64,000 nt of DNA from CAIWHR01 sp963786625 (GCA_963786625.1 CAWAZS010000008.1:1-64000); one strand, 5' to 3'; positions 1 to 10,595 are shown, counted from the stretch's first letter. A program made the numbers and translations. The notes: generated by a model from the letters alone, not told the origin.

Positions 1-1273
1 TGAGTCCATAGGCTTTGAGTTGCCTCGCTGTGCTCGAGACGAAGACTTTGAGGACAACAATGGTCGGAATCGCGAGCAGCATCCCGACTACGCCGAACAG
101 GATTGCGCCGCCGAAAACCCCGATCACCACGACGAGCGGGTGAAGCTTGACGGCACGGCCAAGGACCAGTGGTTCGTAGATGACGTTCTTTAGCAGCTCG
201 GCAAGTCCCACCGCCACGATCACCCAGATCCAGACGCTCTCCATATCGACGGCGGGCAACAGCGACTGGACCTCGTCCGCCAGGAGGACATACCCCAGCC
301 CCCCAAGCACTGCGATCACGAAGCCGACGTACGGAACCATGTTCGTAGCCGCCGAGAGAAGTCCGATGGCGATCGCCCAGCGCAAAGGAACGCCGACGAT
401 CGCGAGCAACAGCGCCACGGTGAAGCCGAGCAACGCGCCCTCGAGGAAGATACCGCGCACGTAGCTGCCCACCGCGCGGTCGAGGTCGGCCATGACCGTC
501 AGCGCCGGTTCGAACAGTCGGTTGGAAACCATCCCGAGAAGGCCGCGTTTCAGCTCGCCGGTATCTCGCAGCAGGAACAGGAACACCAGAGGGGCTACCA
601 ACCATGTGGACAGGATGTCGGCCAGCGCTGCGAGAGGCTTCCTAGGGACCAGCGTCGGCGATTGGATAACCTCGGGGCAGCCAGGGCACACCGCGTCAGC
701 CCCGGCGAGCGCGGTCCGCGAGCGCAGCTTGAGCGTCAGGAGGTTCGCTCGATCGTGATCGAGCAGGCGATCCGATGTCGTTGCCGCGTCCGAGCGGCGC
801 GGGCGCGAGGCGATCAATGCGGCGCGTTCTTCGGGCGTGAGGGCGAGCTCGTGGTTGACGCGATCCATCAATGGGTCCAGGTCCCGATGCACGAGTCGGT
901 AGAGCCGTTCTCCCTTTGCCAGCGATTCGTCGAGACCCATCGACGCCTTGTAGCGCTCGTTGATCTTGTGGAGCACCTCGACCTTGAGTTCGACAGCCTG
1001 CATATCCGTGGGCATGACTGCCCGGATGCGGTTCACGATGAACAGGGCGGAGAGCACGAACAACAGCAACAACATCCCGATCGCCACGTCTCGGGGGACC
1101 CTGTAACGCTCCAACACCGCAACGAGGGGTCGACAGACGTATGCGAGCAGGCCGGCCACCGCCACGGGGACGATGAGGCTGCGAAGCTCGATAAGCAGGT
1201 ACGCTGCCAGCCCCACACCGGCGGCCGCCACGACGGACTTGAGGACGATTACTCCAGCGTTGCCGGGCGTCAC
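1..1273 (-). CDS. AI-2E family transporter (PerM/DUF20), 3' end cut by window edge
   Basis: The minus frame is open from a GTG at 1273 to base 1 (424 codons) with no stop, so the C-terminus lies outside the window. The protein has paired hydrophobic helices at the N-terminus (residues about 8-40), a charged soluble stretch (about 75-190), then a run of membrane helices ending in the glycine-rich GVFGGAILFGVVGMLLAIP segment that marks the AI-2E/PerM permease family. Members export small molecules or act in ion homeostasis; the substrate cannot be told from sequence. The GTG overlaps the stop of the upstream cyclic-nucleotide-binding gene (GTGA), so the two are probably translationally coupled. 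An extra loop of about 60 residues with a CPGC sequence sits between the first helix pair and the rest. Confidence 0.85.
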   Translation of the reverse strand, partial: MTPGNAGVIVLKSVVAAAGVGLAAYLLIELRSLIVPVAVAGLLAYVCRPLVAVLERYRVPRDVAIGMLLLLFVLSALFIVNRIRAVMPTDMQAVELKVEVLHKINERYKASMGLDESLAKGERLYRLVHRDLDPLMDRVNHELALTPEERAALIASRPRRSDAATTSDRLLDHDRANLLTLKLRSRTALAGADAVCPGCPEVIQSPTLVPRKPLAALADILSTWLVAPLVFLFLLRDTGELKRGLLGMVSNRLFEPALTVMADLDRAVGSYVRGIFLEGALLGFTVALLLAIVGVPLRWAIAIGLLSAATNMVPYVGFVIAVLGGLGYVLLADEVQSLLPAVDMESVWIWVIVAVGLAELLKNVIYEPLVLGRAVKLHPLVVVIGVFGGAILFGVVGMLLAIPTIVVLKVFVSSTARQLKAYGL

Positions 1274-2031
1274 GGTTTGGACTCCTTGTCCTCCTCCTGG
1301 AAGTACTCAGCCTCGACGAGCATCTGGAGCCTCATGGCGGCGATCTGCACCAACTTCTTGAGAATCTTGTTCGCCAGGATGGGAAAGGTTGTGGCTGAGG
1401 GCATCCAGATCCGAGCACCCGAGGGCCACCAAGGAGACCGGGCCGCGAGCCCGAGCCGAAGCCCAGCGAACCACCTCCGCCTCCGTGACCGCCAGTTCCT
1501 CGAAGGAGGCCGGAGGCTCCAGCAAGGCGAGAGGCACGTCCTCGCCGTTTGTCTGCCGCCTGACGATCTCGACGACGCCGCGTCGTATGACGAACAGCGC
1601 CACGCCGGGCGTTCCCTGTTCGATAGATGTTTCGCCGTCCCGGTAGCTCCGTTCGTGGACGATCCGGGCGAGCTGCCGAGATCGCTGCGGCCGAGGTCCT
1701 TGAAGAGGGTGACCTGCTTGAGGAAGTCCACCAGGTCGCTGCCTCTCTCGCCCGTCGCCGTTTCGGGCGGAGGACCGAACAGCACGCGCACCGGGGCAGT
1801 CGTGAGATCCACCGCGCCCTGATCGCTGTGATGCGTCAGAAGGAGTTTCTTGACACCGGTGAGAAGACGCTCTTGTTCATCGCAGATTTCATTCGCTTGG
1901 CGCAACTGCCGGTTCGTCCATGGGAGCGACTCTCCGAACGCGCCCGTCTCTATCCGCCAGAACGGTCTTGTCACTTCTTCCAGCGGTCGGCCCGGTTCGT
2001 TGGGCTTGAGGCCATAGCGGAGCATGCGCAA
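1270..2031 (-). CDS. cyclic nucleotide-binding domain protein, frameshifted
   Basis: The C-terminal two thirds read as a Crp-like cNMP-binding domain once two indels are allowed. The frame begins LVDFLKQVTLFKDLGRSDL, jumps near 1676 to RIVHERSYRDGETSIEQG, VALFVIRRGVVEIVRR and LLEPPASFEELAVTEAEVV, and jumps back near 1393 in a TTTCCC run to end EYFQEEDKESKP. No DNA-binding helix-turn-helix is visible after the domain, so this is likely a cNMP sensor and not a Crp-type regulator. The first roughly 35 codons of this open frame (MLRYGLKPNEPGRPLE, FWRI) are typical of the C-terminus of the DUF900 hydrolase upstream. Either the hydrolase and the sensor are one fused polypeptide or a stop between them is hidden by an indel. 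The stop overlaps the AI-2E gene start. Confidence 0.6.
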   Translation of the reverse strand: MRMLRYGLKPNEPGRPLEEVTRPFWRIETGAFGESLPWTNRQLRQANEICDEQERLLTGVKKLLLTHHSDQGAVDLTTAPVRVLFGPPPETATGERGSDLVDFLKQVTLFKDLGRSDLGSSPGSSTNGATGTAKHLSNRERPAWRCSSYDAASSRSSGGRQTARTCLSPCWSLRPPSRNWRSRRRRWFAGLRLGLAARSPWWPSGARIWMPSATTFPILANKILKKLVQIAAMRLQMLVEAEYFQEEDKESKP

Positions 2032-2147
2032 TGATGTCGGCGCTCACCTGCGGATTGGAAATGAAGTAGCTGTGGCCGAAGAAGTCTGTCGTCCCGCGGA
2101 CCTCGATGATGTCGACCGCGCGCAACAAGCCGATCGCTTCGATCTGG

Positions 2148-3287
2148 TCAGGCGCTGAACATCGTCGCGTCGATCCGCCCGAGCCGTGCGATGCTGCCGA
2201 AGAGCCAGCTCGCCGTCGCGATCGCCTTGTCGTCGGGCGAAACGTAGAGGGTGACCCTGAGGCCAGGCGCAGGCGGAATGAGCGCGCCGGCTCCGCCTTT
2301 TCGCCGAACGGCAAGTCGGGGTCGGAGAACACTTTGAAGATCTTGGTGATCGCGACGTCGCCGTCGAGATCCGGAGCGACGAGGACAACATTGCGCGATG
2401 TGAAACTCGCGATCGGGCGAGCTGCGGAGCATGTAGGCTTCGGCGCTCAGCTGTGCCAATGCCGTTGCGAGAGTATCCGTGCCGCGGCTATGTGCGATCA
2501 GGTGCAGGCGTTCGACGCCCGGCGTCCGGCCGACGATGCGTATCACCTTCAGCAGGTCCTCGACGGCGTATTCGGCCGATTCGCGGTCGACGTCGTAGCC
2601 GAACAGAATGCCTCGCTGTCCGCCGGCGGGCCATGTGAAGATGCCGCACACGAAGTCCCGTCCCAGGAAATGGCACAGCTCGCCCATCGTCAGCGCGGCA
2701 CTCTCGAAGCTGTTGTTGTATCCGTGCACGAACAGCACGACTTCCTTGCGGCGCGCGATAGCGAGCCGCCTCGCAATCTCGGCTTGCAGCTGCTGCTTCG
2801 CCTTTTCGTACGCCTCGACGACGGCGGGTACACGTCTTATGCCATCCGGAGCGACAGCGACTTCATACGGTATGGCCGGAAAGCGACCGAGCTCCGTGGT
2901 CGGCCCGAGCTTGAGCTGCAGTGGATTGACGCGTTGCGTCGCGGTGCTTTCCTTGACGAGGACGTCCCAGGAGACGTCTTCGCCGAACTCGACCATCGCC
3001 GATCCGAACGCCATCGAACGCGATCGGCCCGCGGTATACGGCAAGCCGTCTGCTTGCTCCGCCGGTGCGCGATCGGTGACGAACAGCAGATCGAGAGACG
3101 GCCGGCGACTGTCGATCGACAACTCGGTGAAAAGCGGCCTCGCATTCTCCCCCGTGTAGAGCACCGGGGTCGGCATCAACGTCGTCGCGCAACCCGTCAG
3201 GACGAAGGCGACGGCGGCGATGACGATGGCTGATCGCGCTCCGGGCGAGGGCGTCCTTGCCATGCATCTCGGAGCACGTTTAGACAT
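2148..3287 (-). CDS. DUF900 alpha/beta hydrolase lipoprotein, frameshifted
   Basis: The N-terminus has a signal peptide with a lipobox (VLTGC, Cys about 32), so the product is probably membrane-anchored. The central part shows VVLFVHGYNNSF (oxyanion region) and HLIAHSRGTD with a GxSxG-like nucleophile elbow, as in DUF900 serine hydrolases. Substrate unknown. From about 2394 the similarity moves to other frames: NVVLVAPDLDGDVAITKIF, back to this frame near 2300, then IRVVDIIEVRGTTDFFGHSYFISNP in another frame near 2150, and finally LRYGLKPNEPGRPLE below 2031. The real C-terminus therefore lies near 1930, not at 2148. It sits in the same leftward gene train as the RND pump. Confidence 0.65.
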   Translation of the reverse strand: MSKRAPRCMARTPSPGARSAIVIAAVAFVLTGCATTLMPTPVLYTGENARPLFTELSIDSRRPSLDLLFVTDRAPAEQADGLPYTAGRSRSMAFGSAMVEFGEDVSWDVLVKESTATQRVNPLQLKLGPTTELGRFPAIPYEVAVAPDGIRRVPAVVEAYEKAKQQLQAEIARRLAIARRKEVVLFVHGYNNSFESAALTMGELCHFLGRDFVCGIFTWPAGGQRGILFGYDVDRESAEYAVEDLLKVIRIVGRTPGVERLHLIAHSRGTDTLATALAQLSAEAYMLRSSPDREFHIAQCCPRRSGSRRRRRDHQDLQSVLRPRLAVRRKGGAGALIPPAPGLRVTLYVSPDDKAIATASWLFGSIARLGRIDATMFSA

Positions 3288-3338
3288 GGCCGCGAAGCAA
3301 GTCGATCGAGGTTCGGCTCTCCGCCCCGTGCTGCGCAG

Positions 3339-4021
3339 CTAGCCCGAGGCTCGACCGCGCAGCCCGGCAAGTCGCCCGCGCTTCAGGAATGCCGAGTCGC
3401 GGCCGAGGATCAGCCGCACGAGATCCTCGAGAATGGGCTCCTCGATCGCGGTGCTCGGGAACTCCAGCGTGACGCACTCGAGGCGATCGACGTTGACAAG
3501 GGCCACGGTCACGATCCCCGTCCGATAGTCGACACGAAACGAGATCCGCGCCGGGATCACGGGCGGGACTGAAAAGATGCACTTGCGCAGCGTCCCGTCG
3601 GGATCTTCCACGCGGCGGCAGGTGTATTGCAGCCCGAACGCGTCGAGGGTCTTCTCGGCAAACGAGACCCACCCCGGAACCACCTCGATGGACAGCGGCT
3701 TGGACGCCGAAATCTCGTAGTAGACGTCGATCTGCTCGAGCGCCGGGAAGCCGCGGATGCGGCGCTCGTGCTGACCGACCGAACCGTGGGCGAACCGCGG
3801 CGAATCGAATACGTAGCCATAGCCGAGGTCGAACCGGTGCTCGATCGGGGGCTTCAGGCCGTTGAGATAGGTGATCGCCTTTTCGAGCCAGCGAAACGCC
3901 TCGCGCAGCCGTGCGTCGATCGCCTGGAAGCTCTCGACGTCGCCGTGGTCGTCGGTCGAGTTCCTGCACCGCCTCGAATCGAACGCGCACCTCGTCGAGC
4001 AGCGAACGAGGGCTCGTTCAT
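3339..4021 (-). CDS. hypothetical protein, N-terminal frameshift
   Basis: Most of the protein reads in one frame from about 3945 to the TAG at 3339: VESFQAIDARLREAFRWLEK, then YGYVFDSPRFAHGSVGQHER, then VPGWVSFAEKTLDAFGLQYT, ending in a small beta-rich domain. The N-terminal 25 codons are in other frames; an extra C in a GAC repeat near 3950 explains one shift. ATG codons at 4021 and 4051 are the likely starts, directly after the RND pump stop at 4038. There is no signal peptide or membrane helix. I do not recognise the family; position suggests co-expression with the efflux genes and the downstream hydrolase. Confidence 0.55.
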
Positions 4022-4037
4022 CTCGCTCTCCACGGTG

Positions 4038-7000
4038 TCAGTTCGCCTCATCGTGAGTCGTTCCTGGCCGGCGTGCATACCGTCGGTGCTCATGCCGCAG
4101 CGACGGCCGCGACGGCATCGGACTCGGCGCAGCAGCCCGCTCGACCCTGAACCACGCGGCGTAAAGCGCCGGCACGAAGAAGATCGTCAGCACGGTCGCA
4201 ACCGTGAGCCCGCCCATGATCGCGATCGCCATCGGACCCCAGAACACGCTGCGCGTGAGCGGAATCATCGCGAGCACGGTGGCCGCCGCGGTCAGCGCCA
4301 CCGGACGAGTCCGGTGCACGGCCGCTTCGAGCACGGCATTCCAGGGATCGCGGCCCTCGGCCATTTCGGCCTGCACCTGGTCGACCAGGATCACCGAGTT
4401 GCGCATGATCATCCCGCACAGCGCGGTGACGCCGAGGATCGCGACGAAGCCGAGCGGCGCCTGGAAAATGAGCAGCGCGGCGACGACGCCGATGAGTCCG
4501 AGCGGTGCCGTCAGGAACACCATGAACATGCGCGAGAAGCTCTGGAGCTGCAGCATCAGGATCGTCAGGATCGTGACGAGCATCACCGGGAAGACCGCCA
4601 TCAGCGCGCGGTTGGCGTTGTCGCTTTCTTCGACGGCGCCGCCGACGTCGATGCGATAGCCGAACGGCAGCTTCGCTTCGATGTCCTTCAGCAGCGGACG
4701 GATCTCCTGCGTCACCGACACGCCCTGCTCGCCGTCCTTGACGTCCGCGCGCACGGTGATCGCCATGTCGCGGTTGCGCCGCCACAGCACCGGCTCTTCG
4801 AGCTCGTACCGGACGCGCGCGACCTGCGACAGCGGCACGACAGTCCCCTCGCGCGTGTAGAGATTGACGTCCTTCAGCGTGTCGAGGTCGAGACGCTCGG
4901 ACGGAACCGCACGGGCGACGATGTCGATCAGGTCTTCGTGCTCGCGCAGGTGCGACATCGTCGCGCCGTTCATCACGGTCTGGGTCACGAAGGCGACGTC
5001 GGCCGGCGCCAGGCCGAGCGCACGCGCCTTGTCCTGGTCGAGGTCGACTCTCAGCGTGCGAACCGGGTCGTTCCAGTCGAGCTGGACGTCGCGCACCTTC
5101 GGGCTCGAAGCGACCGCCGCTTCGACCTCACGCGCGATCGAGCGAACCATCTGCGTATCCGGACCGACGACACGGAACTGGACCGGGAAGCCGACCGGCG
5201 GGCCGAGCTCGAGGCGCGTGACGCGGACCCAGACCTCCGGGAATTCCTCGTTGACGCTCGCCATCAGGCGCGAGCGCACGCGTTCACGCGCCTCCATGTC
5301 GCGCGTCATGACGATGAAGACGGCGTAGCCCGGGTTCGGCAGCTCCGGATTGAGCGAGAGATAGAAGCGCGGCTGGCCGGCGCCCGTGTACGCGGTGAAG
5401 AAGCGAACGTCCTCGTCCTTCTTCAGCACCGCCTCCATCTTCTTCACCTGCTCGGTCGTCGCGGCGAACGAAGCGCCTTCCTTCAGTGCGCAGCTCGACG
5501 ACGAGCTCGGGCCGCGAGCTGTTGGGGAAGAACTGCTGCGGCACGAACCTGCTTCCGACGATCGCGACGGCCAGTGCGGCCACGGTGGCGCCGATGACCC
5601 ACCAGCGCCGCTCGATGGCGAGGTCGATCCAGCCGCGCAGCCTGCGGTAGAACGGCGTGTCGTACGGGTCGCCGCCGTGGTGCTTGCCGAAGTCCTTCGG
5701 CAGCATGTTGACGGCGAGGTAGGGCGTGATGATCCCCGAGACGACCCACGAGAACAGCACGGCCGTGCCGACGATCCAGAAAATGCCGCCCGCGTACTCG
5801 CCGGTGGTCGATTTGGAGAAGCCGATCGGCATGAAGGCGGCGACGGTGATGAGCGCGCCGGTCAGCCGCGGCATCGCGGTCGCGGCGTACGAATAGGCGG
5901 CCGCTTTCAGGCGGTCCCAGCCTTCTTCCATCTTCACGACCATCATCTCGACCGCGATGATGCCGTCGTCCACCAGCAGGCCGAGCGCGATGATCAGCGA
6001 CCCGAGCGAGACGCGCTCGAGGTTCCAGCCCATCGCGAGCATCACCAGCGCGACGACGCCGAGCACGATCGGCACCGAGAGCCCGACCACGATCCCCGTG
6101 CGCCAGCCGAGGCTGAACAGGCAGACCGCGAGCACGATCGCGAGCGCTTCCATCAGCGAGCGTTCGAATTCCCAGATGGATTCGCTGACGACCGTCGGCT
6201 GATCGGCCACGCGCTCGAGCTCGACGCCATAAGGCAGTTCGGCCTGGACGTTGGCGACGGCCTTCTCGATCGCCTTGCCGAGGTCGACGATGTTGCCGTC
6301 GTTGGTCATCGTGATGCCGAGCATCAGCACCTGCTGCCCGTTGTGGCGCACCGTGTACGTCGGCGGATCTTCGTATCCGCGCGTGATCGTCGTGAAGTCG
6401 CCGAGCTTGATCAGCCGGCCGCCGGCGGCGATCGGAACGTTGCGGATATCGTCGAGGCTCGTGAACTGGCCGCTCACGCGCACGAGCACGCGGTCGCCGT
6501 GCGTGTCGATCTGAGCCGCTTGCCAGCACGCTGTTCTGGTTGCGGAGGCTCTCGGCGATCTGCAGCGGCGTGATGCCGAGCGCGGCCAGCCGCTGGTGCG
6601 AGAACTCGACGTAGACCTTCTTCGCCTGCTTGCCGTAGATGTCGACCTTCTTCACCATCGGCACCTTGAGCAGCCGCCGCTTGATGTCTTCGGCCGTGTC
6701 GGAGAGCTCGGCGTGGCTGATGCCGTCGCCCTTGACGGCGTAGAGCAGCCCGGTCACGTCGCCGTATTCGTCGTTGAAGATCGGGCCGATGACGCCTTCG
6801 GGCAGCTCGAGCTTGACGTCGCTGAACTTCTTGCGCGCCTGGTACCAGGCCTCGCGCTGGTCCGCGTGCGAGGTGCCGCCGACGACCGTGATCGTCATGC
6901 CGCCGTAGCCCTGGCGCGCATAGGTCTTGACCTTCTCGAAGTGGTCGAGCTGCTCGAACTTCTTCTCCATGCGGTTGAGCACCTCGTCCTGGATCTGTTG

Positions 7001-7177
7001 CGCCGTCGCGCCGGGCCAGATGACGATCGCCGTCATCGACGGCACCGAGAAGTTCGGGTCTTCGAGCTGGCCGAGCTTCGTGAAGCCCAGCACGCCGCCG
7101 ATGGCGATCGCGAGGATCAGGAACAGCACGATGGCGCGGTGGTTCAGCGCCCATTCGGTGAGGTTGAACGATTTCAT
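4038..7177 (-). CDS. efflux RND transporter permease subunit (HAE1/AcrB-type), frameshifted
   Basis: Inner-membrane proton-driven drug pump of the tripartite type. Read across two indels (near 6510 and 5480) it gives about 1046 residues, the normal family length. The N-terminus has the first membrane helix (RAIVLFLILAIAIGGVLGF) followed by the porter domain with PGATAQQIQDEV. The mid part has GLLVDDGIIAVE, the helix-4 motif in which the acidic residues relay protons, and the C-terminal half has the second helix bundle with GVTALCGMIMRNSVILVDQV and FVPALYAAWF. The ATG at 7177 overlaps the TGA of the MFP gene by four bases. The substrate range cannot be inferred; the NSVPSM-type N-terminal region and helix-4 motif place it with the HAE1 branch and not the heavy-metal branch. 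Confidence 0.85.
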
Positions 7178-8328
7178 CGGGCGGCCTGCTTCGCTTCGGC
7201 GTTGCGCGCGGCCGCCGGGAAGCGCGACCCGCAAGCCCGGCGCCATCTTCTGCACGCCGGCGGTGACGACGAGCTCACCGGCCGGCGGTCCGGACACGAG
7301 CACCTCGTCGTTGCGATACCCGTGCACCGACGACGTTCGATCAGATCGACGGTTGCGACCGGCTCGGTACCCGCACGACGAACGACCCAGACCGCGGGCT
7401 GGCCCTTGTTCTGCGTGATCGCCGAGGCGGGGATTGCTGCTGCCGGCGCTTCGCCGACCTGCCGTTCGACGACGAGCGTGGCGGTCGCGCCGAGCGGCAG
7501 CGGCCGCGGCGTGACGGGCTTCAGGCGGGCGCGAAAGGTTCGCGTTTGCGCCGCCGCCTGCGGCGACAGTTCCCGCAACACGACTTCGAACGTTTGCTCG
7601 GGCGCGCTTGCGAGCCACGCCTTGTAACGCGACGTCTTGAATACTGCGAGGTGATCCTCCGGCACGTCGGCCACGATCTCGGGCTCGCCTTCGTTGGCGA
7701 TCGAGACGACCGGCTGCCCTTCGGCCACGACCTGTCCGACCTCGAAGCGCACGGCGGTGACGACACCGTCCTGCGACGCGCGCAGCACCGTGTACTTCAG
7801 CCGATTGCGTGCCAGCTCGAGCTTCCTCGCCTCGGCCTCCGCCGTGGCGGAAGTCGTCTGCGCACGGTCTGCGCCTTCTCGTCGTCGGACACGCTCACCG
7901 AGCCGTCGCTCTTCAACGCGTTGAGCCGGCTGCCGATCGGACTCGGCCTGCCGGGCCTGCGTCGTGGCGGCGACGAGCTGCTGCCGCGCCGCGTCCTCGG
8001 CCAGCCGGTAATCGGTGTCGTCGAGCACCGCCAGCACGTCGCCCTCGCGCACTTTCTGGCCGACGTCGACCTTGCGCTGCACGACCTTGCCGCCGACGCG
8101 AAATGCCTCGTTGACTTCGTGGCGCGACTGCACCGTGCCGACGTAGCGGTTCGTTTCCTGCGTCTTGTCGTAGCGGATCTCGGCGGTGCGCACGGCGCGA
8201 AGGGCTTCCGGGGCTGGCTTCGCTGTGCACGCGGACAGGACGGCGACGGCGATCGCTGCGACGACGACTGATGCGGGGGCGAGAGACGGATTCACGACAG
8301 TTCCTCGTAGCAATCGACGGAGTTTCAT
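7174..8328 (-). CDS. efflux RND periplasmic adaptor (membrane fusion protein), frameshifted
   Basis: Lipoprotein with signal peptide and lipobox (VLSAC, Cys about 34). It then has the beta-barrel/lipoyl half (QSRHEVNEAFRVGGKVVQRKV, GDVLAVLDDTDY), a coiled hairpin, and the second lipoyl half (LRASQDGVVTAVRFEVGQVV). The family role is to bridge the RND pump and the outer-membrane channel in the periplasm. Two compensating indels fall in the hairpin (about 7935 and 7865), where the other frame reads LNALKSDGSVSVSDDEKAQT. Two more are near 7330 and 7215, where VHGYRNDEVLVSGPPAGELV is in another frame. The ATG at 8328 overlaps the stop of the OMF gene; the stop at 7174 overlaps the RND start. Confidence 0.8.
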   Translation of the reverse strand: MKLRRLLRGTVVNPSLAPASVVVAAIAVAVLSACTAKPAPEALRAVRTAEIRYDKTQETNRYVGTVQSRHEVNEAFRVGGKVVQRKVDVGQKVREGDVLAVLDDTDYRLAEDAARQQLVAATTQARQAESDRQPAQRVEERRLGERVRRREGADRAQTTSATAEAEARKLELARNRLKYTVLRASQDGVVTAVRFEVGQVVAEGQPVVSIANEGEPEIVADVPEDHLAVFKTSRYKAWLASAPEQTFEVVLRELSPQAAAQTRTFRARLKPVTPRPLPLGATATLVVERQVGEAPAAAIPASAITQNKGQPAVWVVRRAGTEPVATVDLIERRRCTGIATTRCSCPDRRPVSSSSPPACRRWRRACGSRFPAAARNAEAKQAAR

Positions 8329-9814
8329 GATGTCGGCGAGTTCGGGTTGGCGGACGCAGCGGGATCGGCGACGGGCTCGAACGCCTGCCAGCCACCGCCG
8401 AGCGCCTTGTACAGTTGCACGCTGTCGAGCAGCAGTTGCGTGTGCGCCTCGTTTGCGGAGACCCGCACGACCAGCCGGACGCGCTGAGCGTCGAGCAACG
8501 GCAGGAAATCGGTCTGCCCGCGGTCGTAGAGCGATTGCGCGTGGCCGAGCGCCGCGTCGGCCGAGACCGCCGCGCTCTGCATCAGTTGTGCCCGGTGCCG
8601 TTGGTCGTCGAGCGCGACGAGCGCGTTCTCGACGTCCTCGAGTGCCCGCACGATCGCGTCTTCGTAGCGGAGGACCGCTTCCCTTTGGACGCTCTCGGCG
8701 ATGTCGTTGATGGCCTGCGTCCGTCCCGCGTTGAAGATGGGCATCGCCAGCAGCGCGGCGACATTGCTGAAGCGCGCCGCGCCGAGGGCGAGGCCGTTCA
8801 CGTCGAGGCCCTCGCGCCCGAACACGGCACCCAGAAAGAGCCGCGGGAACCATTCCGCGGCGGCCTGTTGCCGGCGCGCGTTGGCGGCGTCGAGCTGCGC
8901 GTTCGCAGCGAGCAGGTCCGGCCTGCGCTGCAACAGCGCGGCGGGTTGGCCCGGCCGTGCCGGCGGAACGGTTGGCTCGACGGTCGACGGCGTGATGCTC
9001 GCCGCATTGAACGCCTGGTCTCCGATGAGCACGGCGATGCGGTGACGCGAGACGGCGGCCAGCGTCTCGAGCGGCGGTATCGCCGCGCGCGCTCTCGAAG
9101 CTTCGGTCTGCGCGCGCTCGACGTCGAACGGCGTCGCGAGGCCTACCCGTCGGCGCGCCGTTACGAGGCGCAGCGTTTCGTCATGCGCGGCCGATATCGC
9201 GCGCACGCTGTCGAGCTGGCGCAGCGCGCCGACGAGCGTGAAGTAGTTGCTTGCAACGTCGGTCACCACCAACAGACGAACGCCCCTCGCAGTGTCTTCC
9301 GCCGCCAGCGTGTCGGCTGCCGCCGCCGCGGCGCCTGCACGCAGGCGACCGGAGATGTCGATTTCCCACGAGACGTCGACGCCGCCCTGCCAGCCCTTCG
9401 TGTCCGCCGCCTCCGGAACGACTCGCTTGACGTCGGAGCCGTAGCCGGTTCGGTGATCGAAGCCGGCGCCGTGAACGCCGATGCTCGGGATACAACCACG
9501 AGCGGCTGATCGTCTCGCCGGCTCGCGCCGCACGAACTCGCTGGGCTGCGATCTTGACGTCGCGGTTCTCGCGAGCTGCCCGGCGGACGAGGTCGGAAAG
9601 CACCGGGTCACCGTAGCCATCCCACCAGGCGACCTCGGGCTCGACTGTCGCTTGCCGGGGCGGCCGCGAACCGGGCGGGAACGTCGAGCGACGGTTGCAT
9701 GACGGGTGTGGCACATCCGACCAGAGCGAGCGCGAGCAACGCGGCGAGTCGGGCGGCAACGTCGCGCGCGGATGTTCGAGCGCCTGGCGGGACGTGCTTG
9801 CGCGCTTTGACGCC
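8325..9814 (-). CDS. efflux outer-membrane factor (TolC/NodT family lipoprotein), frameshifted
   Basis: Outer-membrane channel of the tripartite pump. The main frame from about 9480 to 8325 carries the two OEP repeats: WEIDISGRLRAGAAAAAADT, VASNYFTLVGALRQLD, LLQRRPDLLAANAQLDAANA, and a C-terminal helix with LALGAARFSN and YDRGQTDFLPLLDAQR. The N-terminal part is in two other frames: RLAALLALALVGCATPVMQP (signal peptide and lipobox, about 9710-9770) and AWWDGYGDPVLSDLVRRAAR (about 9540-9640). Indels are therefore expected near 9660 and 9500. No ATG, GTG or TTG precedes the signal peptide in frame, so the start given is only approximate. It is first gene of the leftward efflux operon. Confidence 0.75.
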
Positions 9815-10136
9815 GTGAGGTGCGGTCGACTCGACCGGTTCGCGCTGTACGGGCGCGCGCCGGGTGCGACAGCAACTCTGCGGCGTCGCCGGCCAGGACG
9901 GCTGAGTAACGAGGTGCGAATTGTGGCATTGGGTGTGCTGACGTTGTCCGAACTCGATATGGCGCCAGCGTAGCGGAGGGGGCGCGCGGAGTCGTAAGCG
10001 AAGCATCGGCATTCCGTGGGGATTTGGTGAGCGTCGCCGTCGCAGAACTGCCTGCGCCGCCCGTCACTCAAACTCGACGCCCCTGACTGGAGCCCCGATG
10101 TCACGCAATCGGGACTGCCAGGGCTCAACGCCGTGC
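9815..10136. other. intergenic region upstream of efflux operon
   Basis: About 320 bases lie between the efflux outer-membrane factor and the small hypothetical gene on the same strand. They should hold the efflux promoter and the real start of the OMF gene. I see no convincing hairpin, repeat or coding signal; open frames here are arginine-rich and not protein-like. Confidence 0.4.
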
Positions 10137-10595
10137 CTACATCTGCACGCGCATCGATTTGAGCTCCGCCCGGCAAGCCTCGCCGAACGCCTTGAGCGGA
10201 TCGGCGCCTTCCGAAATTGCGAGGTCGCGCACTTCCTCGAGCGTCAGGTTGCGCGAGAAGTACTGCTCCGTGATGCGCTTCAGCAAGTGTTCGGCCTCCG
10301 CGAGAACCGGCTGCGAGGCAGCGAGCCGGACGCGGTTGATCAGCGCGTAGAGGGGCAACAATGTGTCGGGCTTGTCGAGCGTATGCGTAAACGCATCCAG
10401 AAGGAGCTTCGCGCATTCCGAGATGAATTCGCCGTAGAGCGCCTCGCGCTTGCGCATCTCCTGCTGAACCAGCTCGCGCTTGCTTTGGGTCTTCTGGGTA
10501 ATCCAGGCTGTCGCAAGGGTGGCCGAGCCGCCGACAAGCGAGCCAAGCACGGCTGCCGTTGCGCTGACGATGGCGCTATCCATGGTTTCGCTCAT
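10137..10595 (-). CDS. hypothetical small membrane protein
   Basis: The 152-residue product starts MSETMDSAIVSATAAVLGSL and has a single hydrophobic, glycine- and alanine-rich helix at about residues 9-32. A long amphipathic, charged helical region follows (TQKTQSKRELVQQEMRKREA), with predicted helices to the end. This layout, a short N-terminal anchor with a cytoplasmic coiled region, is common among uncharacterised bacterial proteins and gives no function. The start codon directly follows the stop of the gene upstream (stop 10596-10598), so the two form an operon. Confidence 0.7.
   Translation of the reverse strand: MSETMDSAIVSATAAVLGSLVGGSATLATAWITQKTQSKRELVQQEMRKREALYGEFISECAKLLLDAFTHTLDKPDTLLPLYALINRVRLAASQPVLAEAEHLLKRITEQYFSRNLTLEEVRDLAISEGADPLKAFGEACRAELKSMRVQM

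Noticed and set aside
3627..5597. Plus-strand frame across the RND pump
   Set aside because: Shadow of the pump gene; low-complexity charged translation.
7174..7250. MFP-RND pump fusion (frame reads from MFP sequence into the pump start)
   Set aside because: Only arises because of an indel near 7215; the overlap ATGA at 7174-7177 is the normal arrangement.
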